Part shown: in pieces, positions 34,446 through 43,470 of the stretch
How positions within the stretch are numbered: position 1 is the first letter of the stretch
Layout of the letters: every line of letters begins with the position of its first letter
Assembly (NCBI RefSeq): GCF_900107485.1
Contig: NZ_FNQE01000017.1
Span: forward strand, 1 to 64,000
Origin: Proteiniborus ethanoligenes
GTDB lineage: Bacteria > Bacillota > Clostridia > Tissierellales > Proteiniboraceae
Length of the DNA: 64,000 nt
Direction of reading: 5' to 3'
Made by a program: the position numbers and the translations under genes
The notes under the pieces: generated by a model
Told to the model about the DNA's origin: nothing
Database searches by the model: none
What the model saw: only the letters and a program-made list of their open reading frames with translations

Positions 34446-34523
34446 TCATGGTGCTATTTATTTTAGACAGCATTGCTATCTCTATAATTAAAACTAATAG
34501 TCAGTAATACTTTCAAAAAATCC

Positions 34524-35678
34524 TTATAGCTTTGATATTAGCTTCATGATTAAAGGTCTATGAATAATAACCGCCTTTTTAGGACAAAGCTCCTGACAAC
34601 AGTAGCATCTTATACATCCGTCAAGATTCACTATAGGCCTATTGTTTACCATTTCAATAACTTTTGCTGGACAATTATCTGCACAGTCTCTACAGCCTAT
34701 ACAATCTTTATGAATGAATACTGGCTTAGGCTGTAAAAGTTTATTTGATATAGCTCTTATAAAAGAAGGTTTATTATCTTTAATAAAGTGAACACTTCGA
34801 ATACCCGGTGCTTTAAAATCATAAACCTTAAAATTATTTATATCTTCACCAACAAGCTCTATATCCTCTAAATTACCCTTAATCATATTTCTCTCTACAC
34901 ATCTTAATATAGTAGGTACCTTTAATGGAGGTATATTAACTATAGTAGTAGCCACAACATCTAAATGATAAGGTGAAGTGGAGGCTAATACTACGCCTAT
35001 ATCTCTGGGCTCTCCAGCTGATGGGCCTGCTCCTTCCATACCTACTATTCCATCCATAAATGATAGTATGGGGTTTCCTGCTAAACAAATATCTACTAAT
35101 GCCTCTGAGAAATCTTTTATCTCAGGCATTTTAAAATGGTATTCCGCCTTTAGTATTCCTGGAATAATTCCAAACATGTTTTTTACTGCTCCAGTAAATA
35201 GCATCATCCCGTGAGTTTTGAGTTTAGAAACAGAAATAACCTTATCAACCTTAGTTATCATTTCTACTACTTCCATACTCTTTAATATCTTACCTTTTTC
35301 ATTCTTAACTTCTACAGAGTTTGTATTGTAGTTTAATTCTGCTCCTACTTCATCAGCTATTTCCTGAATACCACAGTACTTATATATTCCTTTTAGTATT
35401 CTTTCATTAAAAGGTCCTCCTGGACTATCTCCTATAACTACCCTCGTACCATATTCTATTAAAATCTCTGCTAAAGCTTTTACAAATATAGGATGTGTTG
35501 TTGTAGCTTCTTCTGGTTTTTTCTTCATCAGAAGGTTTAACTTTAAAAGTACAGTTTCACCTTTATTTATGTACTTCTCAATACCCCCAAGATTATTAAA
35601 GCTCTTTTCAATAGATTCTTTTACTTTAATATAATCATAATTTTTGCATTCAGTTAATGATACTATTTCTTTTTTCAC
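34524..35678 (-). CDS. DUF362 protein with C-terminal two-cluster ferredoxin domain
   Basis: A 384-residue protein. Residues about 1-300 are DUF362, with KLNLLMKKKPEEATTTHP, VVIGDSPGGP and SKLKTHGMMLFTGAVKNMFG. The C-terminal 65 residues are a bacterial ferredoxin with CIGCRDCADNCPAK and CIRCYCCQELCPKK, together binding two 4Fe-4S clusters. Such proteins are common in anaerobes and are thought to take part in redox steps, but no reaction is proven. It lies between the feo operon and the aro operon, with its own terminator, and is not obviously coupled to either. Confidence 0.85.
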   Translation of the reverse strand: MKKEIVSLTECKNYDYIKVKESIEKSFNNLGGIEKYINKGETVLLKLNLLMKKKPEEATTTHPIFVKALAEILIEYGTRVVIGDSPGGPFNERILKGIYKYCGIQEIADEVGAELNYNTNSVEVKNEKGKILKSMEVVEMITKVDKVISVSKLKTHGMMLFTGAVKNMFGIIPGILKAEYHFKMPEIKDFSEALVDICLAGNPILSFMDGIVGMEGAGPSAGEPRDIGVVLASTSPYHLDVVATTIVNIPPLKVPTILRCVERNMIKGNLEDIELVGEDINNFKVYDFKAPGIRSVHFIKDNKPSFIRAISNKLLQPKPVFIHKDCIGCRDCADNCPAKVIEMVNNRPIVNLDGCIRCYCCQELCPKKAVIIHRPLIMKLISKL

Positions 35679-35731
35679 TCAGTCCCACCCTCCTATATTT
35701 GCAATAATTAGATCTGTACGTCTAAAAATTA

Positions 35732-35770
35732 TAACAGGGATTGTAAATACTGTCAATTCAAACCCTGTTA
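35732..35770 (-). terminator. Terminator of the feo operon
   Basis: TAACAGGGATTG and CAAACCCTGTTA pair at eleven of twelve positions; on the minus strand the stem is followed by TATAATTTTT. It lies after the FeoC-like gene. Confidence 0.75.
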
Positions 35771-35835
35771 TATAGTGAGACTTAGCTATAAGATTTAAAT
35801 ACACTTATATAGATAACAATAATCCATCTAATCTT

Positions 35836-36093
35836 TTAAATAGAAGATAATAGCTTTCTTCCCTTTTCTGTAATAGTTATGGTATTTACCGGACTTGTTG
35901 CACATGCGATAGTACATCCGCTGCATCCACCACTGCAAATAGGGTTATCCTCTTCACTAGCCACATATTTCATTCTCTTTAGTTGATCAAGTACTTGCTC
36001 AATCATTGCTTCACTAGTATTTAATTTAATAGCCAATGTTTTTTTTGAAAAAGTCGACATTTGGCTTAATTCCTTTAATACATCTAATATCAT
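35836..36093 (-). CDS. feoC: FeoC-like regulatory protein
   Basis: An 85-residue winged-helix protein of the FeoC type with an N-terminal helix-turn-helix (VLKELSQMSTFSKKTLAIKLNTSEAMIEQVLDQL, about 4-37; key TSEAMIEQVL) and a cysteine loop ICSGGCSGCTIACA (about 54-67) that could hold an iron-sulfur cluster. FeoC proteins bind the cytoplasmic part of FeoB or control its stability. It is the last gene of the feo operon, 52 bases after feoB. Confidence 0.82.
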   Translation of the reverse strand: MILDVLKELSQMSTFSKKTLAIKLNTSEAMIEQVLDQLKRMKYVASEEDNPICSGGCSGCTIACATSPVNTITITEKGRKLLSSI

Positions 36094-36145
36094 ATAATCC
36101 TCTCCTAAATATTAACAAGCTACAATTACCAGATCCTTGTATCTG

Positions 36146-38158
36146 TTAGCTTAGCCCCAACAATCTGCCAGCTTGGAACACAATTACAGACAATATCCAA
36201 CCTATGGCAAAAGTATAAACTACAGCAAATAAAGCCCATCTTTTTGAATTTGTTTCCCTTTTGATAGTACCAATTACGGCTGCACAAGGAGTATATAAAA
36301 GGGTCATAATCATAAATGAAACCGCACTTAAAGGAGTAAAAGCACCTTGTATAGCGGTAATAAGCTGTGTTCCCTCTTCAACTCCTGCATATACCATGCC
36401 CAATGTAGCCACAACAGCTTCTTTTGCAACAATACCTGCAAATAACCCTACCGATGCCTGCCATGTGCCAAATCCTGCAGGTTTAAATATAGGTGCAATA
36501 ATATTGCCTATTTTCCCAAGTATACTAGCCTCACTATAGGGTTCAACACCATAAGGTAAAACAGATAGAACCCAAAGAGCTGTAACAACAACAAATATTA
36601 CTGTTCCTGCCCTCTTCAAGAAAGAGCCTACTTTATCCCACATGTTTAGCAATGTTCCTTTGATTGTAGGCATTCTATATGGTGGGAGTTCCATAATGAA
36701 ATAAGAGGATTCACCCTTAAATAAGGTCTTGCTAAATACCTTGCCCATTAACAATGCAATTAAAAAGCCTAGTACATATATAGAAAATAAAACTATACCT
36801 CCATGTTTAGGGAAAAAGGCTGCTATAAATACTAAGTATATAGGTAATCTTGCTCCACAGGATATAAACGGATTGATTAGCATGGCTATCATTCTGTCTT
36901 TTTTACTATCTAAGGTTCTTGTAGCCATTATTCCCGGTACATTACAACCTACTCCTACTAACATAGATATAAAAGTCTTTCCATGAAGACCTAAGGATCT
37001 CATTATTCTATCCATAACATATGCCGCTCTCGCCATATACCCACTATCTTCTAATAGTCCAAGGAATAGATACAAAACCAAAATCAATGGTATAAATTCT
37101 AAAACTGCTCCAATACCACCAATAATACCTTCACTTACAAAAGAAATTAACATTTCAGGTGCATTAATACTTATAAGAAATTCTCCTGCTTTTTCTCCAA
37201 TAAATTCAATTCCACTAGCTACAACTCCTCCAAGAAGATCTTGCCCTATAACAAAAGTTAATTGATAAATAATTAGCATTATTAAAGCAAATATTGGAAG
37301 CCCTAACCATTTATGAGTTAAAACCTTATCTATCTTATCAGATCTAGTCGTAACTTCTACTTCAGGCTTCTTTACACTTCTACTAACTATATGCCCTATG
37401 AACTCATATCTTTTATCTACTATTACGAGCTCAGGCTCAATAGAATCATGGGCATCATCTGTATTATCATTAAGTATATCAAATATATGAGAGCTGTTAT
37501 TTTCTTTTATCATTTCATGTATATAGCTGTCTCCTTCAAGTAGTTTTAGAGCAAGCCATTTTGAAGGATATTCATTGTTTATAGAAGAGCTTTCTATAAC
37601 TTCCTTTAACTTATCAATTTGCTCGTCTATATTTTTACCATAACTTATTGGTGTTTCAGTTTTTTTATCCAAATTTATTATTTGGATAGCCTTTTCAATT
37701 AATTTATCAATACCATTATTTTTAGAAGCTACAGTTGCTATAACAGGAATGCCTAATTCTTTTGATAATTTTTCAATATCAACAATTATGTTTTTCCCCT
37801 TAGCTTCATCCATCATGTTTAAAGCAATAACAACCTTAGTGCCCATTTCTAATAATTGAGTAGTTAAGTACAAATTTCTTTCAATATTAGTTGCATCCAC
37901 TACATTTATTACTACATCAGGATTATCCTTCATAATAAAATCTCTTGCAACTACTTCGTCTTCAGAATAAGCCCCTAAGCTGTATGTTCCAGGCAAATCA
38001 ATTATTTTGTATCTTTTGTCATTAATTTTAAGAGTGCCTTCCTTCTTCTCCACTGTAACACCCGGCCAATTGCCTACATGCTGGTTAGCTCCAGTAAGAG
38101 CGTTAAAAATTGTAGTTTTCCCACTATTGGGATTACCAACTAAAGCTATAGTACTCAA
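36146..38158 (-). CDS. feoB: Ferrous iron transport protein B
   Basis: A 670-residue iron(II) permease with an N-terminal GTPase domain and a membrane part. G1 is GNPNSGKTT (8-16), the switch segment is VGNWPGVTVEKKEG, G3 is DLPGTYSL (about 54-61), and G4 appears as LNMMDEAK. From about residue 280 there are about ten helices, including two gate-like repeats with the cysteine-bearing segments VGVGCNVPGIMATR and SCGARLPIY that line the path, and LLYTPCAAVIGTIKRE near the end. Two FeoA genes precede it. A second Fur box lies directly upstream. Confidence 0.97.
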   Translation of the reverse strand: MSTIALVGNPNSGKTTIFNALTGANQHVGNWPGVTVEKKEGTLKINDKRYKIIDLPGTYSLGAYSEDEVVARDFIMKDNPDVVINVVDATNIERNLYLTTQLLEMGTKVVIALNMMDEAKGKNIIVDIEKLSKELGIPVIATVASKNNGIDKLIEKAIQIINLDKKTETPISYGKNIDEQIDKLKEVIESSSINNEYPSKWLALKLLEGDSYIHEMIKENNSSHIFDILNDNTDDAHDSIEPELVIVDKRYEFIGHIVSRSVKKPEVEVTTRSDKIDKVLTHKWLGLPIFALIMLIIYQLTFVIGQDLLGGVVASGIEFIGEKAGEFLISINAPEMLISFVSEGIIGGIGAVLEFIPLILVLYLFLGLLEDSGYMARAAYVMDRIMRSLGLHGKTFISMLVGVGCNVPGIMATRTLDSKKDRMIAMLINPFISCGARLPIYLVFIAAFFPKHGGIVLFSIYVLGFLIALLMGKVFSKTLFKGESSYFIMELPPYRMPTIKGTLLNMWDKVGSFLKRAGTVIFVVVTALWVLSVLPYGVEPYSEASILGKIGNIIAPIFKPAGFGTWQASVGLFAGIVAKEAVVATLGMVYAGVEEGTQLITAIQGAFTPLSAVSFMIMTLLYTPCAAVIGTIKRETNSKRWALFAVVYTFAIGWILSVIVFQAGRLLGLS

Positions 38159-38176
38159 ATAATCTCCTCCCTTGCG

Positions 38177-38195
38177 TTAATAATAATCATTCTCA
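38177..38195 (-). promoter_or_regulatory. Second Fur box, between feoA and feoB
   Basis: On the minus strand TGAGAATGATTATTA matches the 7-1-7 Fur consensus TGATAATNATTATCA at 13 of 15 positions, just before feoB. It suggests separate control of a promoter for feoB within the operon. Confidence 0.6.
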
Positions 38196-38221
38196 ATAGC
38201 TAGTCAAAAAAATTTAATGAC

Positions 38222-38449
38222 TCAATTAGCCCTTATCATTATTTTTTGAGCCAGTCCCCTTCCAAGAGCAATCTTACTGCCTGCTAAAGAAACTATAATA
38301 GGACCTATGTCATTTTTTATAACTTTTACTTCTGAACCTGTGTTGAAACCCATTTCATAAAGTCTTTTAGAGACTTTTTCGCCTCCCGCAATATTATCAA
38401 CCATACCAATTTCACCTTCCATAAAAAAACTTAAAGGTCTACTTGTCAT
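38222..38449 (-). CDS. feoA: FeoA family protein (second copy)
   Basis: A 75-residue SH3-like FeoA protein with RLYEMGFNTGSEVKVIKNDIGPIIVSLAGSKIALGRGLAQKIMI as its core (the key segments are LYEMGFNTGSEV and ALGRGLAQKI). FeoA assists FeoB, probably by touching its GTPase domain. It follows the first feoA by 21 bases and differs clearly from it in sequence, so the two are not recent duplicates. Confidence 0.93.
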   Translation of the reverse strand: MTSRPLSFFMEGEIGMVDNIAGGEKVSKRLYEMGFNTGSEVKVIKNDIGPIIVSLAGSKIALGRGLAQKIMIRAN

Positions 38450-38470
38450 AAAAATATCCTCCTATCTAAA

Positions 38471-38692
38471 CTATTCTACAATTATGCTAACAGCTTCATT
38501 TTTTCTCAATGAAAGCTTATACCCTCTTACTAGAATTTCCATAGGATCACCTAAAGGAGCCTTGCCTGTAATCTCTAACTTGACTCCAGGTACTATACCC
38601 ATCTCTAGAAGCCTTTTTCTAATTTGCACTTCTTTTGATATTTCTTTAACTTTTACCTTTGAACCTACAGGAAACTTATCTAAACTATTCAT
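38471..38692 (-). CDS. feoA: FeoA family protein (first copy)
   Basis: A 73-residue FeoA protein and first gene of the feo operon. The fold markers are PVGSKVKVKEI, RKRLLEMGIVPGVKLEI and GDPMEILVRGYKLSLRKNEA. Its promoter carries a Fur box. Two feoA genes before one feoB is common in clostridia. A ribosome binding site GGAGGGG precedes ATG 38692. Confidence 0.94.
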   Translation of the reverse strand: MNSLDKFPVGSKVKVKEISKEVQIRKRLLEMGIVPGVKLEITGKAPLGDPMEILVRGYKLSLRKNEAVSIIVE

Positions 38693-38711
38693 AGAACCCC
38701 TCCAATCGTAA

Positions 38712-38760
38712 TGATAATCGTTATCAATAACATGGTATAATATAATCTTATAAATGTCAA
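38712..38760 (-). promoter_or_regulatory. feo promoter with Fur box
   Basis: TTGACA (38755-38760) is the -35 box on the minus strand, followed by an AT-rich -10 around TATTATACC. Downstream, 38712-38726 reads TGATAATCGTTATCA, matching the 7-1-7 Fur box at 14 of 15 positions. Iron-bound Fur should block transcription. Confidence 0.85.
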
Positions 38761-38836
38761 TGTTTTATTCTTATACTTCATAATAATTAAATTATGCAGC
38801 TAGTCTGATTGCATTAATTTTTCAAACATAATATAT

Positions 38837-38880
38837 AAAAGAAGCTTCTGTAAAGCCATAAGGCTTCCATAGCTCCTTTT
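38837..38880 (-). terminator. Terminator-like structure after the DegV gene
   Basis: AAAAGGAGC and GCTTCTTTT (minus strand, one G-U) enclose an inner AAGCC-TTAT-GGCTT hairpin. The outer stem ends in T-rich sequence, downstream of the DegV gene. Confidence 0.55.
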
Positions 38881-38930
38881 ATCTGGGGGGAAAAATAAGT
38901 GTTAAGTATGTTTATATCACTACTTTCATA

Positions 38931-39758
38931 TTACCAACTAGCACATAGACCAATAGCTTTAGGACCAATATGAGATCCTATAACAGGACCTAATTCATCT
39001 ATTGTAATAATTGCATTTGTAAATTTCTTTTCTAATTGTGCTTTATAAGCCTCAGCTTCCTTTATATTCTGCACATGTGCAATTGAGATTATCTTTACAT
39101 TTTCAGGAACCATAGATATTATTGCTTCCATAGCTCTCTTTTTTCCTCTTTCCTTTCCTATAGGTTCTAATTTACCATTTATTAATCCAATTACAGGCTT
39201 AATATTGAGTAATGTTCCTATAAAAGCAGTAGCATTAGATAGTCTTCCGCCACGCTTCAAATACTCTAATGTATCTACAGTAAGGTTTATGCTCATGTTT
39301 TTTATTTGGATTAGTATCTCTTTTTCTATTTCGGCTCTTCTAAATCCCTGTTCTACTAGTAAGACCGCCTTCTCTACAAGAAGCTTTAAGTTACCTGCAG
39401 ATGTCTTTGAATCAATTACTGTTATTTTATCTGTTTCAAGCATATCAGCACCCAGTCTAGCACTATTATATGTACCGCTTAGTTCTGATGAAATGGTTAA
39501 AACAATTATTTCATCTCCGGTTTCAAAAGCCTTTTTATATGCTTCAATAAAGTCACCTGTTGAAGGCTGTGATGTAGTTGGAAACTCTTTTGTGTTTACT
39601 AATTTTTCATAAAACTCATTAAATTCCCCAGGAAATCCTTCTTTATTTATCTCTCCACAAAAATTTACTGAAAGAGGAACTATTTCAACTCTATTTTTAT
39701 TAGCATATTCTTTAGTTACATATGCTGTGCTATCTGTAATAATCTTGATCCTACTCAT
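38931..39758 (-). CDS. DegV family fatty acid-binding protein
   Basis: A 275-residue DegV protein, a two-domain family whose studied members present fatty acids to the fatty acid kinase FakA. Landmarks are KIITDSTAYVTKEY at the start, FPTTSQPSTGDFIEAYKKA (about 58-76), LTISSELSGTYNSARLGADML (about 81-101) and DTLEYLKRGGRLSNATAFIGTLLNIKP (about 157-183; key LKRGGRLS). No kinase gene is nearby. It is monocistronic, with GGAGG before ATG 39758. Confidence 0.93.
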   Translation of the reverse strand: MSRIKIITDSTAYVTKEYANKNRVEIVPLSVNFCGEINKEGFPGEFNEFYEKLVNTKEFPTTSQPSTGDFIEAYKKAFETGDEIIVLTISSELSGTYNSARLGADMLETDKITVIDSKTSAGNLKLLVEKAVLLVEQGFRRAEIEKEILIQIKNMSINLTVDTLEYLKRGGRLSNATAFIGTLLNIKPVIGLINGKLEPIGKERGKKRAMEAIISMVPENVKIISIAHVQNIKEAEAYKAQLEKKFTNAIITIDELGPVIGSHIGPKAIGLCASW

Positions 39759-39909
39759 CTGTATTCCTCCTAATAATAGTATAAGTTTATAGTACCAGAT
39801 ACTAATATCTAGTGCAAGCTTTATTTATGAACAAAATCAACTATAAAATCGTGTTTTCATTTTCTTTATGATATAATGTAGAAAAATAAGTACAAAAGGA
39901 GGAATCTTA

Positions 39910-41055
39910 TTGAAAAGGTTTATTATTATAATCCTGTTAATATTCTTAGTCAATTCTTCTTTTAGTTTTTCTGAAGATGAATATAATGATTTAGAAGAGA
40001 ATTTTTTCTATGCCAGAGGTGAAGTTATTGAGGTAATATCAGATGTAGAAGGCATAGATTATAATGATATTAATAGTTTGAATATAGATACTCAAATTTT
40101 GAAAATAAGGATTACTAGCGGTAAATATAAAGGGCAAGAATTCATCATTGAAAATCATGTCAGTGGTAACCCAGTATTTGATATTATAGTCAAAAATGGC
40201 GATAAGGTTTTATTAGATATTGAAGAGGATTCAGAAGGAATACCTTCTATATATATAACAGATTTTATAAGAGATACATATTTAGGAGTTCTCTTATTAA
40301 TTTTTGCAGGATTGCTAATTGTTATTGGAAAAATCAAAGGTATTAAATCTATTATTTCTCTTGCTATAACTGGTACTGTTATATTGAAATTTATGCTGCC
40401 TATGATACTTAAAGGATTTAATCCTATTTGGGTAGCTATATTATCTGCTACAATAATCACTTCTATATCATTTGTTATAATAGCCGGAATTAATTTTAAA
40501 TCATTTTCAGCTATTATAGGTACTGTTGGGGGTGTTGTTTTTGCAGGCTTTATTGCTTATACTATTGGTTCCTTAGTTAAATTAACTGGACTGCATAGCG
40601 AGGAGGCAAATATGCTTATGTTTATTCCTCAGCAAATTAGCTTTAACTTCCAAGGACTTTTGTTTTCCGGAATAATTATTGGTACCTTAGGTGCGGTAAT
40701 GGATGTAGCTATGTCAATATCCTCTGCAATGTATGAAATGAAGGCACTTAATCCTGAGATTTCTTCTAATAAATTAATAGTCTCTGGTTTAAACATTGGC
40801 AAGGATGTTATGGGTACTATGTCAAATACCTTGATTCTAGCGTATACAGGAAGCTCTGTCCCTTTAATGCTTCTTTTTATGGCATATGAAACTTCAATTA
40901 TAAAAATAATAAATTTAGATATGATAGCTACAGAAATCGTGAGAGCTCTCTCAGGTAGTATTGGATTAATTATAGCCATCCCTATAACTGCAATGGCTAC
41001 AGGCTTAATTTTAAAATATGAGCATATTTTTCCTAAATCTCAAAAACCTAATTAG
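39910..41055 (+). CDS. YibE/F family membrane protein
   Basis: A 381-residue membrane protein with an N-terminal signal-like helix (4-19), an outside domain (about 20-120) and then eight or so helices, as in the YibE/F family. Characteristic are the run LLIFAGLLIVIGKIKGIKSIISLA and GALGAVMDVAMSISSA-type sequence near 258-275 (here GTLGAVMDVAMSISSAMYEM). The family is linked only loosely to transport. It starts at TTG 39910 behind AAAGGAGG. It is a single plus-strand gene ending at a shared terminator. Confidence 0.85.
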   Translation: MKRFIIIILLIFLVNSSFSFSEDEYNDLEENFFYARGEVIEVISDVEGIDYNDINSLNIDTQILKIRITSGKYKGQEFIIENHVSGNPVFDIIVKNGDKVLLDIEEDSEGIPSIYITDFIRDTYLGVLLLIFAGLLIVIGKIKGIKSIISLAITGTVILKFMLPMILKGFNPIWVAILSATIITSISFVIIAGINFKSFSAIIGTVGGVVFAGFIAYTIGSLVKLTGLHSEEANMLMFIPQQISFNFQGLLFSGIIIGTLGAVMDVAMSISSAMYEMKALNPEISSNKLIVSGLNIGKDVMGTMSNTLILAYTGSSVPLMLLFMAYETSIIKIINLDMIATEIVRALSGSIGLIIAIPITAMATGLILKYEHIFPKSQKPN

Positions 41056-41067
41056 TGTAAATAAAAT

Positions 41068-41101
41068 AAAAGCAGATAGTATTTTTATGCTATCTGCTTT
41101 T
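41068..41101. terminator. Bidirectional terminator
   Basis: AAAAGCAGATAG and CTATCTGCTTTT form a perfect twelve-pair stem between the convergent YibE/F and oxidoreductase genes. Confidence 0.88.
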
Positions 41102-41119
41102 ACTATATAAAAACTTTTG

Positions 41120-42313
41120 TTATAACTTTTCGATTATTTCTTTACAGCTTAAGCCTTCTTTAATAAGGTCTGATATGTCCATGTTGCCATTTACTGCTTT
41201 TTTCACACTATTCATCTTTGAAATGTCTCCAAGAAGAATTCCACCTACTAGCTTATTGTCTGCTACAAATAGCCTAAAATGATTTTCTCCTTCATCATGC
41301 TTCAATACTTCAGTATAATCCTTAACATTTCCTATGGAGAACAAAGAAATATCACCTATGGATAATGTAGTAAATGGTTCTGGTATCTTATATTCTTTAT
41401 TCTCGCCAGTCATGTTGGCACCTGCTATTTTACCCTGTTCTGTAGCTGCTGTCCAAAGCCCTAGCACTATGCCGTTTACCTCAGCAATATCCCCTGCTGC
41501 ATATACATCTTCTATATTAGTTTTTAAATAACTATCTACTTTTACACCTTTGTCAAATTCTATTGATGTTTCTCTTACTAAATCTATATTTGGTCTAATA
41601 CCTGCAGAGAACAATATAGCATCTGTTTTAATTTGTCCCCCATCTTTAAATTTAAGACCTTCAGCCTTAACCTCTCCTAATATTTCTTCAGCTGCAGTAT
41701 CAAAATAAAGCTTTAATCCACTATCACTTAGCTTCTTGCTAACTATATCAGCCATTTCTTTGTCTAGCTGTCTTGGAAGAAGATAAGGGAAAAACTCAAC
41801 TACATTCACTTTTTTTCCTAATTGCTTAATGGCCCATGCAGCCTCTAGCCCTAGTAGTCCTCCTCCTATTACAGTTATATCTTCACATTTTTCAAAATAA
41901 TTTTTGATATACTTTAAATCTTTTAATGTTCTTAGTGCAAACACACCTTCTTTAAACTTTCCTGTTATTGGCGGCACAAAAGGCTTACTTCCATTTGCTA
42001 ATAATAGTTTATCATATGTAACTATTTTTCCGTCATCTAGCTTAATTTGCTTTTTGTCTGTATCAATGTTTTCCACTATTTTTTCTAAAATAACTTCAAT
42101 ATTATTTTTCCTATACCAATCCTCTTTGTAAATTAAAAGCTCCTTGTCCTCGAAGGTTTTGCTTATGTAATGTGAAAGCTTAAGCCTATAATAAGTTAAA
42201 TACTCTTCAGAAGAAATTATAGTTATACTTCCATTTTTGTCTAAGTTTCTTATTTCTTTTGCAGCCGATAAACCTGCCATACCGTTTCCTATGATAACAT
42301 ATTTCAGTGTCAT
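41120..42313 (-). CDS. NAD(P)/FAD-dependent oxidoreductase (rubredoxin/NADH reductase-like)
   Basis: A 397-residue flavoprotein of the pyridine nucleotide-disulphide oxidoreductase class without the redox disulphide. The FAD loop is GNGMAGLSAA (8-17), the NAD loop is VIGGGLLGLEAAW (about 147-159) and the second FAD motif is VYAAGDIAEVNG (about 271-282). It lacks a Cys pair after the first motif, which points to the NADH:rubredoxin or nitrite reductase-like group. A C-terminal domain with a BFD-like helical tail (NSVKKAVNGNMDISDLIKEG) fits rubredoxin reductases. The partner carrier is not in the window. Confidence 0.85.
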   Translation of the reverse strand: MTLKYVIIGNGMAGLSAAKEIRNLDKNGSITIISSEEYLTYYRLKLSHYISKTFEDKELLIYKEDWYRKNNIEVILEKIVENIDTDKKQIKLDDGKIVTYDKLLLANGSKPFVPPITGKFKEGVFALRTLKDLKYIKNYFEKCEDITVIGGGLLGLEAAWAIKQLGKKVNVVEFFPYLLPRQLDKEMADIVSKKLSDSGLKLYFDTAAEEILGEVKAEGLKFKDGGQIKTDAILFSAGIRPNIDLVRETSIEFDKGVKVDSYLKTNIEDVYAAGDIAEVNGIVLGLWTAATEQGKIAGANMTGENKEYKIPEPFTTLSIGDISLFSIGNVKDYTEVLKHDEGENHFRLFVADNKLVGGILLGDISKMNSVKKAVNGNMDISDLIKEGLSCKEIIEKL

Positions 42314-42404
42314 AAAACCCCTCCTAGTATTTTTCTTTAACTTTAATCTCTTAATTTATTTATTACCCCTTTGTCAATTTTTTAATCAGTTATAATTCCA
42401 TAAT

Positions 42405-42428
42405 AAAACCACGGTTGCCCGTGGTTTT
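42405..42428 (-). terminator. Terminator of the pot operon
   Basis: AAAACCACGG and CCGTGGTTTT form a perfect ten-pair stem with a four-base loop overlapping the potD stop codon; on the minus strand T-rich sequence follows. Confidence 0.85.
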
Positions 42429-43470
42429 AGCTTTTTACATCAGTCCATATTCTATCATATTCTTTTATAAATTCTCCTGGGTCTAGGAAGACCTCGCAGT
42501 TGTTTATTACATCGTCACTTGGATATGCCACTTCATTGTTTATTTCATCAGGCTCAAGTAGTTTCATAGTTTCTGCATTTGCAGTAGAATAACCTATATA
42601 CCTTGTGTTTTTTAATGCAACATCTGGTCTAGACATATAATTAATAAACATCTCTGCTTCTTTTTTATTGTTGCTAGTTTTAGGTATTACCATATTATCA
42701 AACCAATAGTTGCTTCCTTCCTTTGGCACTACATATCTTAAATCTTCGTTTTCTTCCATCATATATACAGCATCTCCAGACCAAACTACTGCTAAAGCAG
42801 CTTCTTCACCTATCATCATGTCTTTTACTTCATCGCCTACATATGCCAATAATAAAGGTTTTTGATTTATTAGCTCTTCCTTTGCTTCTTCCAGTTCTTG
42901 AAGGTTTCTGGAGTTCATTGAATAGCCTAGTTTCTTTAATGCTACAGCTATAGAATCTCTTTGGCTATCAAGCATCAAAATTTGTCCTTTATACTTGCTA
43001 TCCCATAGAATATCCCAGCTGTCTACAGGCTCTTGAACTATTTTTTGATTATATAATATTCCTACAGTTCCCCACATATAAGGAACAGAGTATTCGTTAT
43101 TAGGGTCAAAGTCTAGATTTTTAAATCTATCATCTATGTTCTCATAATTAGGAATATTAGCCATATCTAGCTTTAATAACAAGTCTTCTTTTATCATTTT
43201 TTCAATCATGTAATCAGAAGGGAAAACAACATCATAGTCTGTTCCACCTGATTTGATTTTTACGTACATTTCTTCATTTGTAGCAAAGTCTTCATAGTTT
43301 ACTTTAATATTAAATTCTTTTTCAAAATCCTCTATTACTGTTTCATCTATATAGTCTCCCCAGTTGTAAACATTAAGTACAATTTTGTCTTCTTTACTAC
43401 AACCTGAGCTAACTAAAACCATTGTTAATATCACAATGGATAATAATACTAATCTTAAGGTTTTTTTCAA
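42427..43470 (-). CDS. potD: Spermidine/putrescine ABC transporter substrate-binding lipoprotein
   Basis: A 347-residue polyamine-binding protein with a lipoprotein signal (hydrophobic 7-21, lipobox VSSGC with Cys24). The mature part begins LNVYNWGDYIDETVIEDFEKE, the hallmark of the family, and has YDVVFPSDYMIEKM, VPYMWGTVGILYN and IPKTSNNKKEAEMFINYMSRP. Whether putrescine or spermidine is preferred cannot be judged. It is the last gene of the pot operon and overlaps potC by four bases. Confidence 0.95.
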   Translation of the reverse strand: MKKTLRLVLLSIVILTMVLVSSGCSKEDKIVLNVYNWGDYIDETVIEDFEKEFNIKVNYEDFATNEEMYVKIKSGGTDYDVVFPSDYMIEKMIKEDLLLKLDMANIPNYENIDDRFKNLDFDPNNEYSVPYMWGTVGILYNQKIVQEPVDSWDILWDSKYKGQILMLDSQRDSIAVALKKLGYSMNSRNLQELEEAKEELINQKPLLLAYVGDEVKDMMIGEEAALAVVWSGDAVYMMEENEDLRYVVPKEGSNYWFDNMVIPKTSNNKKEAEMFINYMSRPDVALKNTRYIGYSTANAETMKLLEPDEINNEVAYPSDDVINNCEVFLDPGEFIKEYDRIWTDVKS

